A DNA stretch of 64,000 bases from positions 6,612,148 through 6,676,147 of the forward strand of contig AP018269.1 of NCBI GenBank assembly GCA_003994795.1. The letters are read 5' to 3'. The translations under genes and the position numbers were made by a program. The first letter of the stretch is position 1, and each line of letters opens with the position of its first letter. The notes beneath the pieces were generated by a model. The model did no database searches and was not told the origin of the DNA. It saw nothing but the letters and a program-made list of their open reading frames with translations. Positions 18,730-27,461 of the stretch are shown here, piece after piece. The DNA is from Cylindrospermum sp. NIES-4074 (GTDB lineage Bacteria > Cyanobacteriota > Cyanobacteriia > Cyanobacteriales > Nostocaceae).

Positions 18730-21021
18730 ATGGAAACAGAATTACAAGTGCAAGAGATTAATGTAGTTAGCTTGAAAGAAGCCCCAATTCATCTTTCTAG
18801 TCAAATTCAGCAACATGGTGTCCTCCTAGTTTTAGGAGAGCCAGAACTAAAAATATTGCAAGTTAGTACAAATACATTGGAGGTTTTCGGCATTTCCCCC
18901 AAAAATATCTTGCAAAAAAACTTAGAAGACCTCCTCGATCCATTTCAAATAGAGAGAATTAAATCAGGGATTTCAGAAAATAATCTGGATTTTATTAACC
19001 CTACCAAAATTTGGGTGAGAAAGAAAGGTGATGAATATACAGTATTTGATGCCGTATTTCACCGTAATTCCCAAGGATTTTTGATTCTAGAATTAGAGCC
19101 TGCTGTTTCCCAAGAAAATATTCCTTTTTTAAGCTTTTATCATCTAGCTAGAGCTTCCATCAATCAATTACAAACAACCACGACTTTTCGCGAATTTTGT
19201 CACATAATTGTCAAGGAAGTGCAGAAAGTCACTGGTTTTGACAGGGTGATGCTATATAAATTTGATGATGATGGACATGGTTCTGTCGTCGCTGAAGAAA
19301 AAATAGCTAGTCTGGAGTCTTATTTGGGTTTGCACTATCCAGAATCAGATATTCCGAAACCAGCCAGAAAATTATTTATTTCCAATTCGATTAGATCAAT
19401 ACCAGAGGCTAGTTCTCAACCTGTACAAATTTTACCGGTTAATAATCCGGTTAGCGATCGCCCGATTGATTTAACAAACTCGATTCTCAGAAGCGCTGCA
19501 CCCTGCCATCTAGAGTATTTGCATAATATGGGTGTTGGTTCTTCTTTAACTATCTCTTTAATCAAAGACCAAAAACTCTGGGGGCTAATTGCTTGTCATC
19601 ATCAAACACCCAAGTATATTTCTTATGAGTTGCGAAAAGCGTGCGAATTTTTGGGACGAGTAATATTTGCAGAAATTTCCGCCAGAGAAGAGACAGAAGA
19701 TTACGATTATCGGATGAATTTGACACATATTCAATCAGTGTTAATTGAATATATGTCTCAAGCAGAAAACTTTATTGATGGGTTAGTTAAACACCAACCA
19801 AATCTCCTCGATTTAACTAGCGCTCAAGGTGCAGCGGTATGTTTTGGCGGCAGTTGCACGTTGATTGGTGAAACTCCCAAGGAAGAAGAATTGTATTTTT
19901 TAGTTGAATGGCTAAAGAATAATATCAATGAAGAAGTCTTCTATACGGATTCTCTTGCGAGTCTTTATCCTGATGCGGAAAGGTTTAAAAATGTCGCCAG
20001 TGGGTTGTTAGCAATTCCTATTTCCAAGCGGAATTATGTGTTGTGGTTTCGACCGGAAGTTATTCAAACTGTAAATTGGGGCGGTGATCCTAATAAAGCT
20101 TTTGAGGTCAATCAATCACAGGGAAATGTGCGCTTGTGTCCGCGTAAATCATTTGAATTGTGGAAAGAAAACGTCCGGCTCACGTCTTTACCTTGGCAAT
20201 TTGTGGAAATCAAAGCAGCATTGGAACTGCGAAAAGCAATTGTCAATATTGTCTTGCGTCAAGCTGATGAACTGGCCCAGTTAGCTCAAGATTTAGAACG
20301 TTCTAATGCGGAACTGAAAAAGTTTGCTTATGTTGCCTCTCACGATTTACAAGAACCACTAAATCAAGTAGCAAACTACGTCCAATTATTGGAGATGCGC
20401 TATCATCAAGAACTGGACGCTGATGCTATAGAGTTTATCAACTATGCTGTGGAAGGTGTGAGCCTGATGCAGACATTGATTGATGACGTGCTAGCATACT
20501 CAAAAGTGGATACCCAAGCGATCGCCTTTCAACTCACTGAGGTGGAAGTGCCTTTAGAACGTGCCTTGAGCAACTTGCGTCAACGCATTTCTGAAGCTGG
20601 GGCGACTATTACCTACGACCCCTTACCCCCTGTAATGGCTGACAGCACCCAGCTAATGCAGCTATTTCAGAACCTGATTGGTAACGCTATCAAGTTCCGC
20701 AGTGACAAACCCCCACAAATCCATGTGGGAGCAGAAAGGTTGGAGGATGAATGGTTGTTCTTTGTGCGGGATAATGGGATCGGTATTGATCCAAGATTTA
20801 GCGATCGCATTTTTATCATCTTTCAGCGCCTCCATACACGGGATGAGTATCCCGGCACAGGTATGGGCTTGGCGATCTGTAAGAAGATTATCGAATGCCA
20901 CCGGGGGCGGATCTGGGTAGAGTCACAACTCGGTCAGGGCGCAACCTTCTACTTTACGATTCCAGTCGGAGCGCGTGAGCGTAGAAATGGAAGAAAAACA
21001 CAAAACCATCTTTTTAGTTGA
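18730..21021 (+). CDS. cphA: Phytochrome-like sensor histidine kinase, CphA/Cph1 type
   Basis: The 763 residues run PAS (about 15-120), GAF (about 145-310), PHY (about 325-505), HisKA and HATPase. Bilin site: ESDIP at the chromophore and Cys259-His260 in APCHLEYLHNMGVGSS, the phycocyanobilin-attaching Cys of Cph1-type proteins. The N-terminal Cys of bacteriophytochromes is absent (SLKEAPIHL). The PHY tongue is intact (WFRPE, CPRKSF). The phosphorylated His is His538 in ASHDLQEP; NLIGNAIKF, DNGIGI and GTGMGLAI form the ATP site. It is thus a red/far-red photoreceptor kinase. The rcpA gene overlaps its 3' end. Confidence 0.92.
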   Translation: METELQVQEINVVSLKEAPIHLSSQIQQHGVLLVLGEPELKILQVSTNTLEVFGISPKNILQKNLEDLLDPFQIERIKSGISENNLDFINPTKIWVRKKGDEYTVFDAVFHRNSQGFLILELEPAVSQENIPFLSFYHLARASINQLQTTTTFREFCHIIVKEVQKVTGFDRVMLYKFDDDGHGSVVAEEKIASLESYLGLHYPESDIPKPARKLFISNSIRSIPEASSQPVQILPVNNPVSDRPIDLTNSILRSAAPCHLEYLHNMGVGSSLTISLIKDQKLWGLIACHHQTPKYISYELRKACEFLGRVIFAEISAREETEDYDYRMNLTHIQSVLIEYMSQAENFIDGLVKHQPNLLDLTSAQGAAVCFGGSCTLIGETPKEEELYFLVEWLKNNINEEVFYTDSLASLYPDAERFKNVASGLLAIPISKRNYVLWFRPEVIQTVNWGGDPNKAFEVNQSQGNVRLCPRKSFELWKENVRLTSLPWQFVEIKAALELRKAIVNIVLRQADELAQLAQDLERSNAELKKFAYVASHDLQEPLNQVANYVQLLEMRYHQELDADAIEFINYAVEGVSLMQTLIDDVLAYSKVDTQAIAFQLTEVEVPLERALSNLRQRISEAGATITYDPLPPVMADSTQLMQLFQNLIGNAIKFRSDKPPQIHVGAERLEDEWLFFVRDNGIGIDPRFSDRIFIIFQRLHTRDEYPGTGMGLAICKKIIECHRGRIWVESQLGQGATFYFTIPVGARERRNGRKTQNHLFS

Positions 21022-21421
21022 AGATAATAAAGCTGATATCCGCTTAATCCAAGAAGCGTTGAAAAACAGCTCCCTACCACATGAAGTAGTGACGGCCAGG
21101 GACGGTATGGATGCTATGGCTTATCTCCGCCAAGAAGGAGAATATGCTGACGCACCCCGCCCTGACCTCATTTTGTTGGATTTGAACTTACCCAAGAAAG
21201 ATGGCCGAGAGGTGCTGGCAGAAATCAAAGCCGACCCCAAACTCAAACGCATTCCCGTAGTGGTGTTGACAACCTCAAAAAACGAGGATGACATTTTCCA
21301 CAGCTACGACTTACATGTAAATTGCTACATCACTAAATCCCGCAATCTTAGCCAACTATTCCAAATCGTCAAAGGTATTGAAGAGTTTTGGCTCACCACC
21401 GCCACCCTACCATCTGAATGA
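20975..21421 (+). CDS. rcpA: Phytochrome response regulator RcpA
   Basis: A single receiver domain of about 145 residues, the cognate phosphoacceptor of CphA. It has the acidic pair in FLVEDNKADIRLIQEAL, phosphoacceptor Asp69 in [13 protein letters not shown], Thr in VVLTTSKNEDD and Lys in CYITKS; VKGIEEFWL at the end is usual for Rcp dimers. There is no output domain. The GTG start at 20975 overlaps cphA by 47 bases; ATG at 20987 (MEEKHKTIFLVEDN) is an equally good candidate. Overlap implies translational coupling with the kinase. Confidence 0.92.
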   Translation: MSVEMEEKHKTIFLVEDNKADIRLIQEALKNSSLPHEVVTARDGMDAMAYLRQEGEYADAPRPDLILLDLNLPKKDGREVLAEIKADPKLKRIPVVVLTTSKNEDDIFHSYDLHVNCYITKSRNLSQLFQIVKGIEEFWLTTATLPSE

Positions 21422-21424
21422 GTA

Positions 21425-21600
21425 GGGGCAGAGGGAGCAGAGAGGCAGAGGGAGCAGAGAGGCAGGGGAGCAGGGGAGCAGGGGGAGCAGGGGGAGCAGG
21501 GGAGTAATATTTAATATTTCTCACTCAAAACTCAAAACTCAGCACTCAGCACTCAGCACTCAGCACTCAGCACTCAGCACTCAAAACTCAGCACTCAAAA
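21425..21600. repeat. Compound STRR: GGGGAGCAG tract plus (CAGCACT)n
   Basis: A purine tract of GGGAGCAG units (21425-21504) is followed by GGAGTAATATTTAATATTTC and then about ten ACTCAGC/ACTCAAA heptamers. The same order of parts occurs at 36296-36421, so the whole block is a mobile or amplified unit rather than chance. Confidence 0.8.
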
Positions 21601-21625
21601 CTTGAAACGGGAGAAAAACCAGACG

Positions 21626-22792
21626 ATGATGGCTGTGAGCTACTCAGTACAAATCCTGTTGATTGAAGACAACCTGGCGGAAGCTAGGTTGTTACAAGAG
21701 TTTCTCAAACAAGCCAAATCTAAAGAGTTTAGTTTGGTTCATGTGCAACGATTGCGGGAAGCATTCAATGAACTAAGTCAGCACACTTATGATGTGATTT
21801 TGTTGGATCTTACCCTTCCAGATAGTGAAGGGTTATCATCCATACCACTACTGATTAGTCAAGCCCCTAGTACACCAGTTGTTGTATTAACAAATACAAA
21901 CGATGAAGAACTGGCAATTGAGGCAGTCCGGCAGGGAGCGCAAGATTATCTAGTTAAGCGACAGGTAAATCCAGATGTGTTGGTTCGCTCCTTGCGTTAT
22001 GCGATCGAACGCAAGCAGGTTTTAGAATCATTACGCACAGTTAACAAGACGTTAGAAAATCGGGTAGAGGAACGAACTGCTGAACTGGTGAAGGCTAACG
22101 AGATCAACCAGTTTAAATCTGAATTCGTCTCTATGCTCTCTCATGACATCCGCAATCCCCTAAATACGATTCTCTTGGCTGCTGGCTTGCTGCAAAACAA
22201 CGACGAAAGGTTGACCAAAGAGAAAAAACTGACTCATTTGCAGATGATTCGTTCAGCAATCAAAAACATGGCGCAGCTATTGGATGAGGTTTCATTCATT
22301 GGTAAAGCTGATACTGGTAAGCTGCGCTGTGAACTCGTGTCTATGGATTTGGAAGCTTTCTGCCGCCAATTGGTAGAAGAAGCTCAATTGACTGCGGCAG
22401 TAAAACATATAACTCTAATATTTGCGAGTTTTGGGGAAGTAGGCGAGTTTTTAGGGGATGAAAGTCTATTAAGGCATATTTTGGGCAACTTACTCAATAA
22501 CGCTATTAAATATTCGCTCCCTGGCGGCACAGTCAGATTTGAATTAATTGGTCAGGATGATACAGTAATTTTCCGGTTTCAAGACTGGGGAATTGGCATT
22601 GCCAAAAAAGACCAAAAGCGACTGTTTCAGCCTTTTCACCGTGGGGAAAATGTCGGCAGTACTCCGGGTACGGGTTTAGGTTTAGCGATCGCCAAAAAGT
22701 GTGTCGAGGCACATGGCGGTGAAATCGTGGTCAATAGTCAAGTCGGCGTCGGTACAACCTTTACCGTCACTCTCCCTCTAATCAGAATTTAA
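21626..22792 (+). CDS. Response regulator-histidine kinase hybrid (REC-HisKA-HATPase)
   Basis: Starting from TTG at 21602 the protein has 396 residues; ATG at 21626 with GGGAG about 12 bases upstream is more likely (388 residues). In TTG numbering, an N-terminal receiver has Asp69 in ILLDLTLPDSEG, a coiled linker (about 135-170) leads to His181 in SMLSHDIRNPL, and the ATPase has NLLNNAIKY, DWGIGI and GTGLGLAI. No membrane segment is present, so it is a cytosolic relay protein. It follows cphA-rcpA after a 180-base repeat and could act in the same light pathway (inference). Its last 145 bases are repeated twice downstream. Confidence 0.88.
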   Translation: MMAVSYSVQILLIEDNLAEARLLQEFLKQAKSKEFSLVHVQRLREAFNELSQHTYDVILLDLTLPDSEGLSSIPLLISQAPSTPVVVLTNTNDEELAIEAVRQGAQDYLVKRQVNPDVLVRSLRYAIERKQVLESLRTVNKTLENRVEERTAELVKANEINQFKSEFVSMLSHDIRNPLNTILLAAGLLQNNDERLTKEKKLTHLQMIRSAIKNMAQLLDEVSFIGKADTGKLRCELVSMDLEAFCRQLVEEAQLTAAVKHITLIFASFGEVGEFLGDESLLRHILGNLLNNAIKYSLPGGTVRFELIGQDDTVIFRFQDWGIGIAKKDQKRLFQPFHRGENVGSTPGTGLGLAIAKKCVEAHGGEIVVNSQVGVGTTFTVTLPLIRI

Positions 22793-22886
22793 GCCTTTAG
22801 ATAGATGACACTATTTAGATATTTTTAAACGCTAGGAATTACGCATTGACAAAAAACACCAAATATGCAGTATTATTTAAGTCTCT

Positions 22887-23005
22887 TGTAGGGTGCGTCA
22901 GTCGCTCTGCTCCAATTAAAAATTAAAAATTAAAACCTAAAAAGTTACTGCTTTCATTTTTAATTTTTAATTCTCAATTTTTAATTGCATTTGACGCACC
23001 CTACA
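22887..23005. repeat. MITE-like element, TGTAGGGTGCGTCA ends
   Basis: Perfect 14-base terminal inverted repeats (TGTAGGGTGCGTCA at 22887-22900 and its complement at 22992-23005) enclose 91 bases that include inverted AATTAAAAATT blocks. It has no coding capacity. It separates the kinase gene from the first fragment copy of its tail. Confidence 0.75.
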
Positions 23006-23053
23006 AAGCCATGTTCAAAAGCCGGACATGACCAATTATCGTTGATTTATATC

Positions 23054-23175
23054 ATTAGGACTTACGCACGAGTTACGGAATAACGTATCCCTCACGGGAG
23101 CCGGAGGCATACCGCTCCAGGCGCAGAGAGCACAGAGAAATGAGAGTTTGAGAGATATTTTGCGTAAGTCCTAAT
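23054..23175. repeat. MITE-like element, ATTAGGACTTACGCA ends
   Basis: Perfect 15-base terminal inverted repeats, ATTAGGACTTACGCA at 23054-23068 and its complement at 23161-23175, enclose about 92 bases with no gene. A further half-end, TGCGTAAGTCCTA, occurs at about 23194-23206, immediately before the duplicated kinase fragment. Confidence 0.75.
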
Positions 23176-23207
23176 CATGTTCGATTTCTATAGTGCGTAA
23201 GTCCTAA

Positions 23208-23353
23208 ATGCTTATTGCCAAAAAGTGCATTGAGGTACATGGCGGTGAAATTGTCGTCAATAGTCAAGTTGGCGTCGGTAAAATCTTTACCGTCACGCTT
23301 CCTCTAAGCAGAATTTATGCCTTCAGATAGATGACATTATTCAAATATTTTAA
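23208..23353 (+). pseudogene. Duplicated 3' fragment of the REC-histidine kinase gene, copy 2
   Basis: The stretch translates as MLIAKKCIEVHGGEIVVNSQ and then VGVGKIFTVTLPLSRI, matching the last 35 or so residues of the kinase at 22685-22792. The match continues past the stop (AGATAGATGACATTATTCAA), so it copies DNA, not protein. The original stop TAA has become TAT. A MITE half-end lies directly upstream. Confidence 0.85.
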
Positions 23354-23357
23354 GATT

Positions 23358-23502
23358 TTTATCACCAAAAAGTGTATTGAGTCACATGGCGATGAAATCG
23401 TCGTCAATAGTCAAGTTGGCGTAGGTACAATATTTACCATCACGCTGCTTTTGAGCATAATTTAAGCCCTTAGATAGATGACATTGTTCGGGTATTTCAA
23501 AA
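23358..23502 (+). pseudogene. Duplicated 3' fragment of the REC-histidine kinase gene, copy 3
   Basis: This is a third copy of the same kinase tail, reading ITKKCIESHGDEIVVNSQVG and then a degraded GTIFTITLLLSII followed by a stop and AGCCCTTAGATAGATGACATT. It is joined to copy 2 head-to-tail with a period of about 148 bases. It has more substitutions than copy 2 (for example HGGE to HGDE), so the two have diverged. Confidence 0.85.
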
Positions 23503-23962
23503 CTAAGCAATTAGCTATCAGCTATCAGCTGTCACCTAAAACCGTGTTTTAAAATTAGTTTAAGGGTTTTGAGTTGGGGCGATAAATCTTTAAAATTGCT
23601 GATAAAACCTCGTCTGACAATTATACCTCCATTCCTCCTAAACTCGTGCTGCTAAAGGGTTAGAGACAACATTTAATCATCAAATAAATAATTTATTAAG
23701 TTTAAATATCTCTTTATTTTTCCATAAAGGATAATATTTATACTATCAGTTGCGATATTAGAGTATAGTACAAATATACGATTCTAGTATATTGGATACA
23801 TACCCTTAAAACCGTAAAACTAAGTAATTATTTTGCGAAATTTACAAATATGTTTTGTAGCATAATTTAAGCTTCAACGAGTGATATATACTCTGGATGT
23901 AATAACTAGCAACTTAAAAACCCTCTGATGATTGCTTAAACAGCAGACATCAAACATAGGAC
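23503..23962. other. Spacer upstream of the peptide export operon
   Basis: The 460 bases begin with a CAGCTATCAGCTGTCA repeat and AAAACC/GGTTTTGAGT elements also seen at 34795-34965. The rest is very AT-rich and probably holds the promoter of the export operon. No gene was found. Confidence 0.4.
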
Positions 23963-24637
23963 ATGAGTGTGTCTATCAAACTGTTAATAACTAAGTATAT
24001 GTCAAGTTGTCAAACGCAACATAACATCAGCTACTTTAATACTAGTGGTGGTAGTCTTTTAACAGGATTTCAGCGGAAACTACTACTGGAAAATTTGCAA
24101 AAACAATTACCAGAGTCCTACCGACAGCGGATTGAAATCATGTTGTTGGCAGATGAGGGCAAAACTCAAACAGAAATTTGTCAAACCTTGGGATGCTGTG
24201 CGGCAACAGCAAGACATTGGATGCACATAGCGCGTACGGGGATGGCGCACCAATGGCAAGATTGTCCAATCGGTCGTCCTAAGGCAGTGAATGACCAGTA
24301 TTTAGAGCGCTTGAAAGAACTGGTTAGCAGTAGTCCTTATGACTATGGTTATTCTTTTCGGCGGTGGACAGCAAACTGGTTGCAGAAACATCTGGCTAAA
24401 GAATTTGGGATTGAAGTGAGCGATCGCCACATCAAACGACTGCTCAAACAGATGGGGTTATCCACCCGCACAAAAGCCAGCAATACCAAAGAAAATAGCA
24501 CTCAGCAGGCTAATGAAGCCAAAATCTTGATTAGTGACCTCAAATCAGCAATTATTCCGGATAATTCCGAATTATTGCCTATTAATTTTGCAAACTTAGG
24601 GAGAGATTCAGATATTTATGGCGCAAAATCTATCTGA
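23963..24637 (+). CDS. Helix-turn-helix protein of transposase (IS630-like) type
   Basis: The 224 residues contain an HTH (ESYRQRIEIMLLADEGKTQTEICQTLG then CCAATARHWMHIA, about 50-95) and a second winged-helix half (RLKELVSSSPYDYGYSFRRWT, EFGIEVSDRHIKRLLKQMGL, about 110-165). That is the N-terminal DNA-binding half of IS630-type transposases. No DDE domain follows; instead there is a 60-residue tail. The gene overlaps the C39-ABC exporter gene by 20 bases, so it is co-translated with it and may be a domesticated transposase DNA-binding domain that regulates the export operon. That role is inferred from position. Confidence 0.75.
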   Translation: MSVSIKLLITKYMSSCQTQHNISYFNTSGGSLLTGFQRKLLLENLQKQLPESYRQRIEIMLLADEGKTQTEICQTLGCCAATARHWMHIARTGMAHQWQDCPIGRPKAVNDQYLERLKELVSSSPYDYGYSFRRWTANWLQKHLAKEFGIEVSDRHIKRLLKQMGLSTRTKASNTKENSTQQANEAKILISDLKSAIIPDNSELLPINFANLGRDSDIYGAKSI

Positions 24638-27353
24638 TCAACTCATATCTTGGCAACAACTGAATAGCACTCTGGGCTATTCTCTTTCAGAAGCAGAATT
24701 TCAGCGCGCTCTTGTGCAAGTTAAATCCCTCACCCCAAAAGTCGGTAAATTCTGGCAAGGAATTGACGTTGAGGCTGGTATTTACATTGTGGTTGCTGGC
24801 AAGGTGAGGCTACTGGATGACGCAGGTGAGTTAATCACCAGCTTGGAAGCAGGAGCATCATTTGGTGAATTCACCTTATTTCCAGAATCTCAATTTCAGC
24901 CTTATGGCGCCAGGGCTTCAATAAATTTGCAACTGTGTTTTGTGCCTGGTGATCTGTTGTCATCCTTAATGGCAAACTATCCCCAAATTCGCGAACATCT
25001 GTGGCATAAAGCGCAAGAGCTTAATTCCCATCTGGTCAAGTCAGATAGCAACCCAGCTACAGAAGCAGTTGTAGAGAACAACAGCCAAAAACCAGACTTT
25101 TTACCACCCCCAGCAGTAGAGCCAAAGCCAGAGAAAAAGATTAGCAAAGCCTATTTTCCCCGTCCCACTCAGCGAGTTGGACATTTATGGCAAAAGGTAA
25201 GCCGACGCTATCCATTTTTTGCCCAGCAGAGTGCATCTGACTGCGGTGCAGCTTGTTTGGTAATGGTGTCTCGCTATTGGGGCAAACGCTTTAGCGTCAA
25301 TCGTTTACGGGATATCGCCAATGTAGACCGGAATGGTGCATCCTTACGAGGGTTATTGACAGCAGCAGAAAGCCTTGGTTTTGCCACCAGACCAGTAAAA
25401 GCCAGTCTTAACCAGCTAGCTAAACAGAAATTACCTGCGATCGCTCACTGGGAAGGCAAGCATTACATCGTTGTCTATGAAATTACCCCCAAGTACGTGA
25501 TTGTAGCCGACCCCGCCATTGGTCAACGCACCCTTACTCACGCCGAATTTCAAGCCGACTGGACTGGTTATACATTGCTGTTGCAACCCACAGCTATGTT
25601 AAAGGATGCCAAAGAGACTTCCACCCCCTTTTGGCAATTCTTTGAGTTGATGAAGCCTCACTCCTTAGTGATGCTGGAAGTATTTATTGCTTCGGTATTT
25701 ATCCAGATATTTGGACTTGTTACCCCTCTCTTCACCCAGTTAATCTTAGACCGCGTGGTGGTACAGCGATCGGAACTCACCTTAACAGCGGTGGGGATAG
25801 GATTGCTAATATTTAACCTTTTCCGCGTAGCGATGACAGGGTTACGGCAATATCTGCTAGACCACACAGCAAATCGCATAGACTTAGCCCTCATTGTCGG
25901 GTTTATTCGCCATACTCTGCGGCTACCCTTAAATTTCTTCGAGTCCCGTTATGTGGGCGATATTATTTCTCGCGTTCAAGAAAACCGCAAAATTCAACGC
26001 TTCCTCTCCGGTGAGGCATTATCAATCCTCCTAGATTTACTCACAGTCTTTATCTATGTAGGATTAATGCTTTGGTACAGCTGGAAAATGGCGTTGCTGG
26101 CATTAGTCATTGTGCCACCTTTTGCTTTGTTGGCACTAATTGCCACACCTTTTTTACAAAGGATATCCAGAGAAATTTTTAATGCTGTTGCTAAAGAAAG
26201 CAGTTACCTAATTGAAACACTAACTGGTGTGCGGACAGTGAAAGCTACAGCAGTAGAACAAACAGTCCGTTGGCATTGGGAAGAGTTATTAAATAAAGAA
26301 ATCAAAACTAACTTTTCTGGACAAGTCATCAGCAACAGACTACAAATTTTTAGTAACTCAATTCAAGCAGTAGTTACTACCCTCCTGTTGTGGTATGGGG
26401 CTTACTTGGTAATTCAAAACCAGTTAACTATTGGGCAACTAGTCGCATTCAATATGCTCTTGGGCAATATTATTACGCCTTTTCAACGTTTAATTGTGTT
26501 GTGGAATCAATTACAAGAAGTCGTAATTGCTGTAGAACGTATTAATGATGTTTTAGACACAGAACCAGAGGAAGATTTACAACACCAGTCGCGCCAGAAT
26601 TTACCACAAATCAAGGGAAATATTCGCTTTGAAAATGTAACATTTCGCTATCACCCAGAAAGCGATACCAATATTTTGGAAAATCTCAATTTTGAAGTCA
26701 AACCAGGACAAACAGTGGCACTAGTAGGACGTAGTGGTTCCGGAAAAACTACTATTTCTAAGTTAGTCATCGGCTTATATCCTCCTACAGATGGCAAAGT
26801 GTTAATTGATGGCCAAGATATTACTAGCCTTTCTTTACGTTCCTTACGTCAACAGGTTGGAGTAGTTGACCAAGATACCTTTTTGTTTGGTGGAACAATT
26901 CGGGAAAATATTAGCTTAGGGCATCCTGGTGCAGCTTTGGCAGAGGTAATTGAAGCAGCAAACCTAGCAGGTGCTGATGAGTTTATTAAAAAATTACCAA
27001 TGGGTTATGAAACCCAAATTGGTGAAGGTGGAGGACTATTATCTGGTGGACAACGGCAGCGGATAGCTATTGCTAGGGCATTATTAGGTAATCCTCGGTT
27101 GTTAATTTTAGATGAAGCTACTTCTCATTTGGATACCGAGTCAGAAAGGATTATTCAGCAAAACTTCAACACAATTTTGAAGGGGAGAACTACATTAGTA
27201 ATTGCTCATCGTCTTTCAACTGTGCAAAATGCCGATCTGATTTTAGTCCTAGATCGAGGTGTAGTGGTTGAAAGTGGAACTCATGATGAATTAATGTCAA
27301 AGCGAGGGCAATATTTCTATCTCAATCAACAGCAGTTGCAAGCAGTAGGGTGA
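24618..27353 (+). CDS. Peptidase C39-containing ABC exporter with cNMP-binding domain
   Basis: The 911 residues run: cyclic-nucleotide-binding-like domain (about 25-135; SLEAGASFGEFTLF), C39 peptidase (about 195-325), membrane domain (about 345-625) and ATPase (about 660-900). The C39 domain has its catalytic Cys in QSASDCGAACL, His in GKHYIVV and Asp in DPAIG. The ATPase has GRSGSGKTTISK, LSGGQRQRIAIARALL and LLILDEATSHLD. Such proteins cut double-glycine leaders while exporting the peptide, as in bacteriocin secretion and HetC. Two double-glycine peptides are encoded nearby (29873 and 33530). HlyD and parvulin genes follow. Confidence 0.93.
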   Translation: MAQNLSDQLISWQQLNSTLGYSLSEAEFQRALVQVKSLTPKVGKFWQGIDVEAGIYIVVAGKVRLLDDAGELITSLEAGASFGEFTLFPESQFQPYGARASINLQLCFVPGDLLSSLMANYPQIREHLWHKAQELNSHLVKSDSNPATEAVVENNSQKPDFLPPPAVEPKPEKKISKAYFPRPTQRVGHLWQKVSRRYPFFAQQSASDCGAACLVMVSRYWGKRFSVNRLRDIANVDRNGASLRGLLTAAESLGFATRPVKASLNQLAKQKLPAIAHWEGKHYIVVYEITPKYVIVADPAIGQRTLTHAEFQADWTGYTLLLQPTAMLKDAKETSTPFWQFFELMKPHSLVMLEVFIASVFIQIFGLVTPLFTQLILDRVVVQRSELTLTAVGIGLLIFNLFRVAMTGLRQYLLDHTANRIDLALIVGFIRHTLRLPLNFFESRYVGDIISRVQENRKIQRFLSGEALSILLDLLTVFIYVGLMLWYSWKMALLALVIVPPFALLALIATPFLQRISREIFNAVAKESSYLIETLTGVRTVKATAVEQTVRWHWEELLNKEIKTNFSGQVISNRLQIFSNSIQAVVTTLLLWYGAYLVIQNQLTIGQLVAFNMLLGNIITPFQRLIVLWNQLQEVVIAVERINDVLDTEPEEDLQHQSRQNLPQIKGNIRFENVTFRYHPESDTNILENLNFEVKPGQTVALVGRSGSGKTTISKLVIGLYPPTDGKVLIDGQDITSLSLRSLRQQVGVVDQDTFLFGGTIRENISLGHPGAALAEVIEAANLAGADEFIKKLPMGYETQIGEGGGLLSGGQRQRIAIARALLGNPRLLILDEATSHLDTESERIIQQNFNTILKGRTTLVIAHRLSTVQNADLILVLDRGVVVESGTHDELMSKRGQYFYLNQQQLQAVG

Positions 27354-27461
27354 ATAGAGGAAATGGGGTAAATTAGATAATTGTTAATCTAAAATATGAA
27401 AAATAATCACAACTAACTACCTGACACCTCCAAAATTCACAATTGGTATCAAGAAAAAACT

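Noticed and set aside
21523-21600. Regular repeats that might be a CRISPR array
   Set aside because: Units are 7 bases without unique spacers; this is a heptamer STRR.
24618-27353. Naming the C39-ABC exporter hetC
   Set aside because: Architecture is HetC-like, but it is paired with HlyD, a parvulin and double-glycine peptides, and no hetP follows; the generic peptide exporter call is safer.
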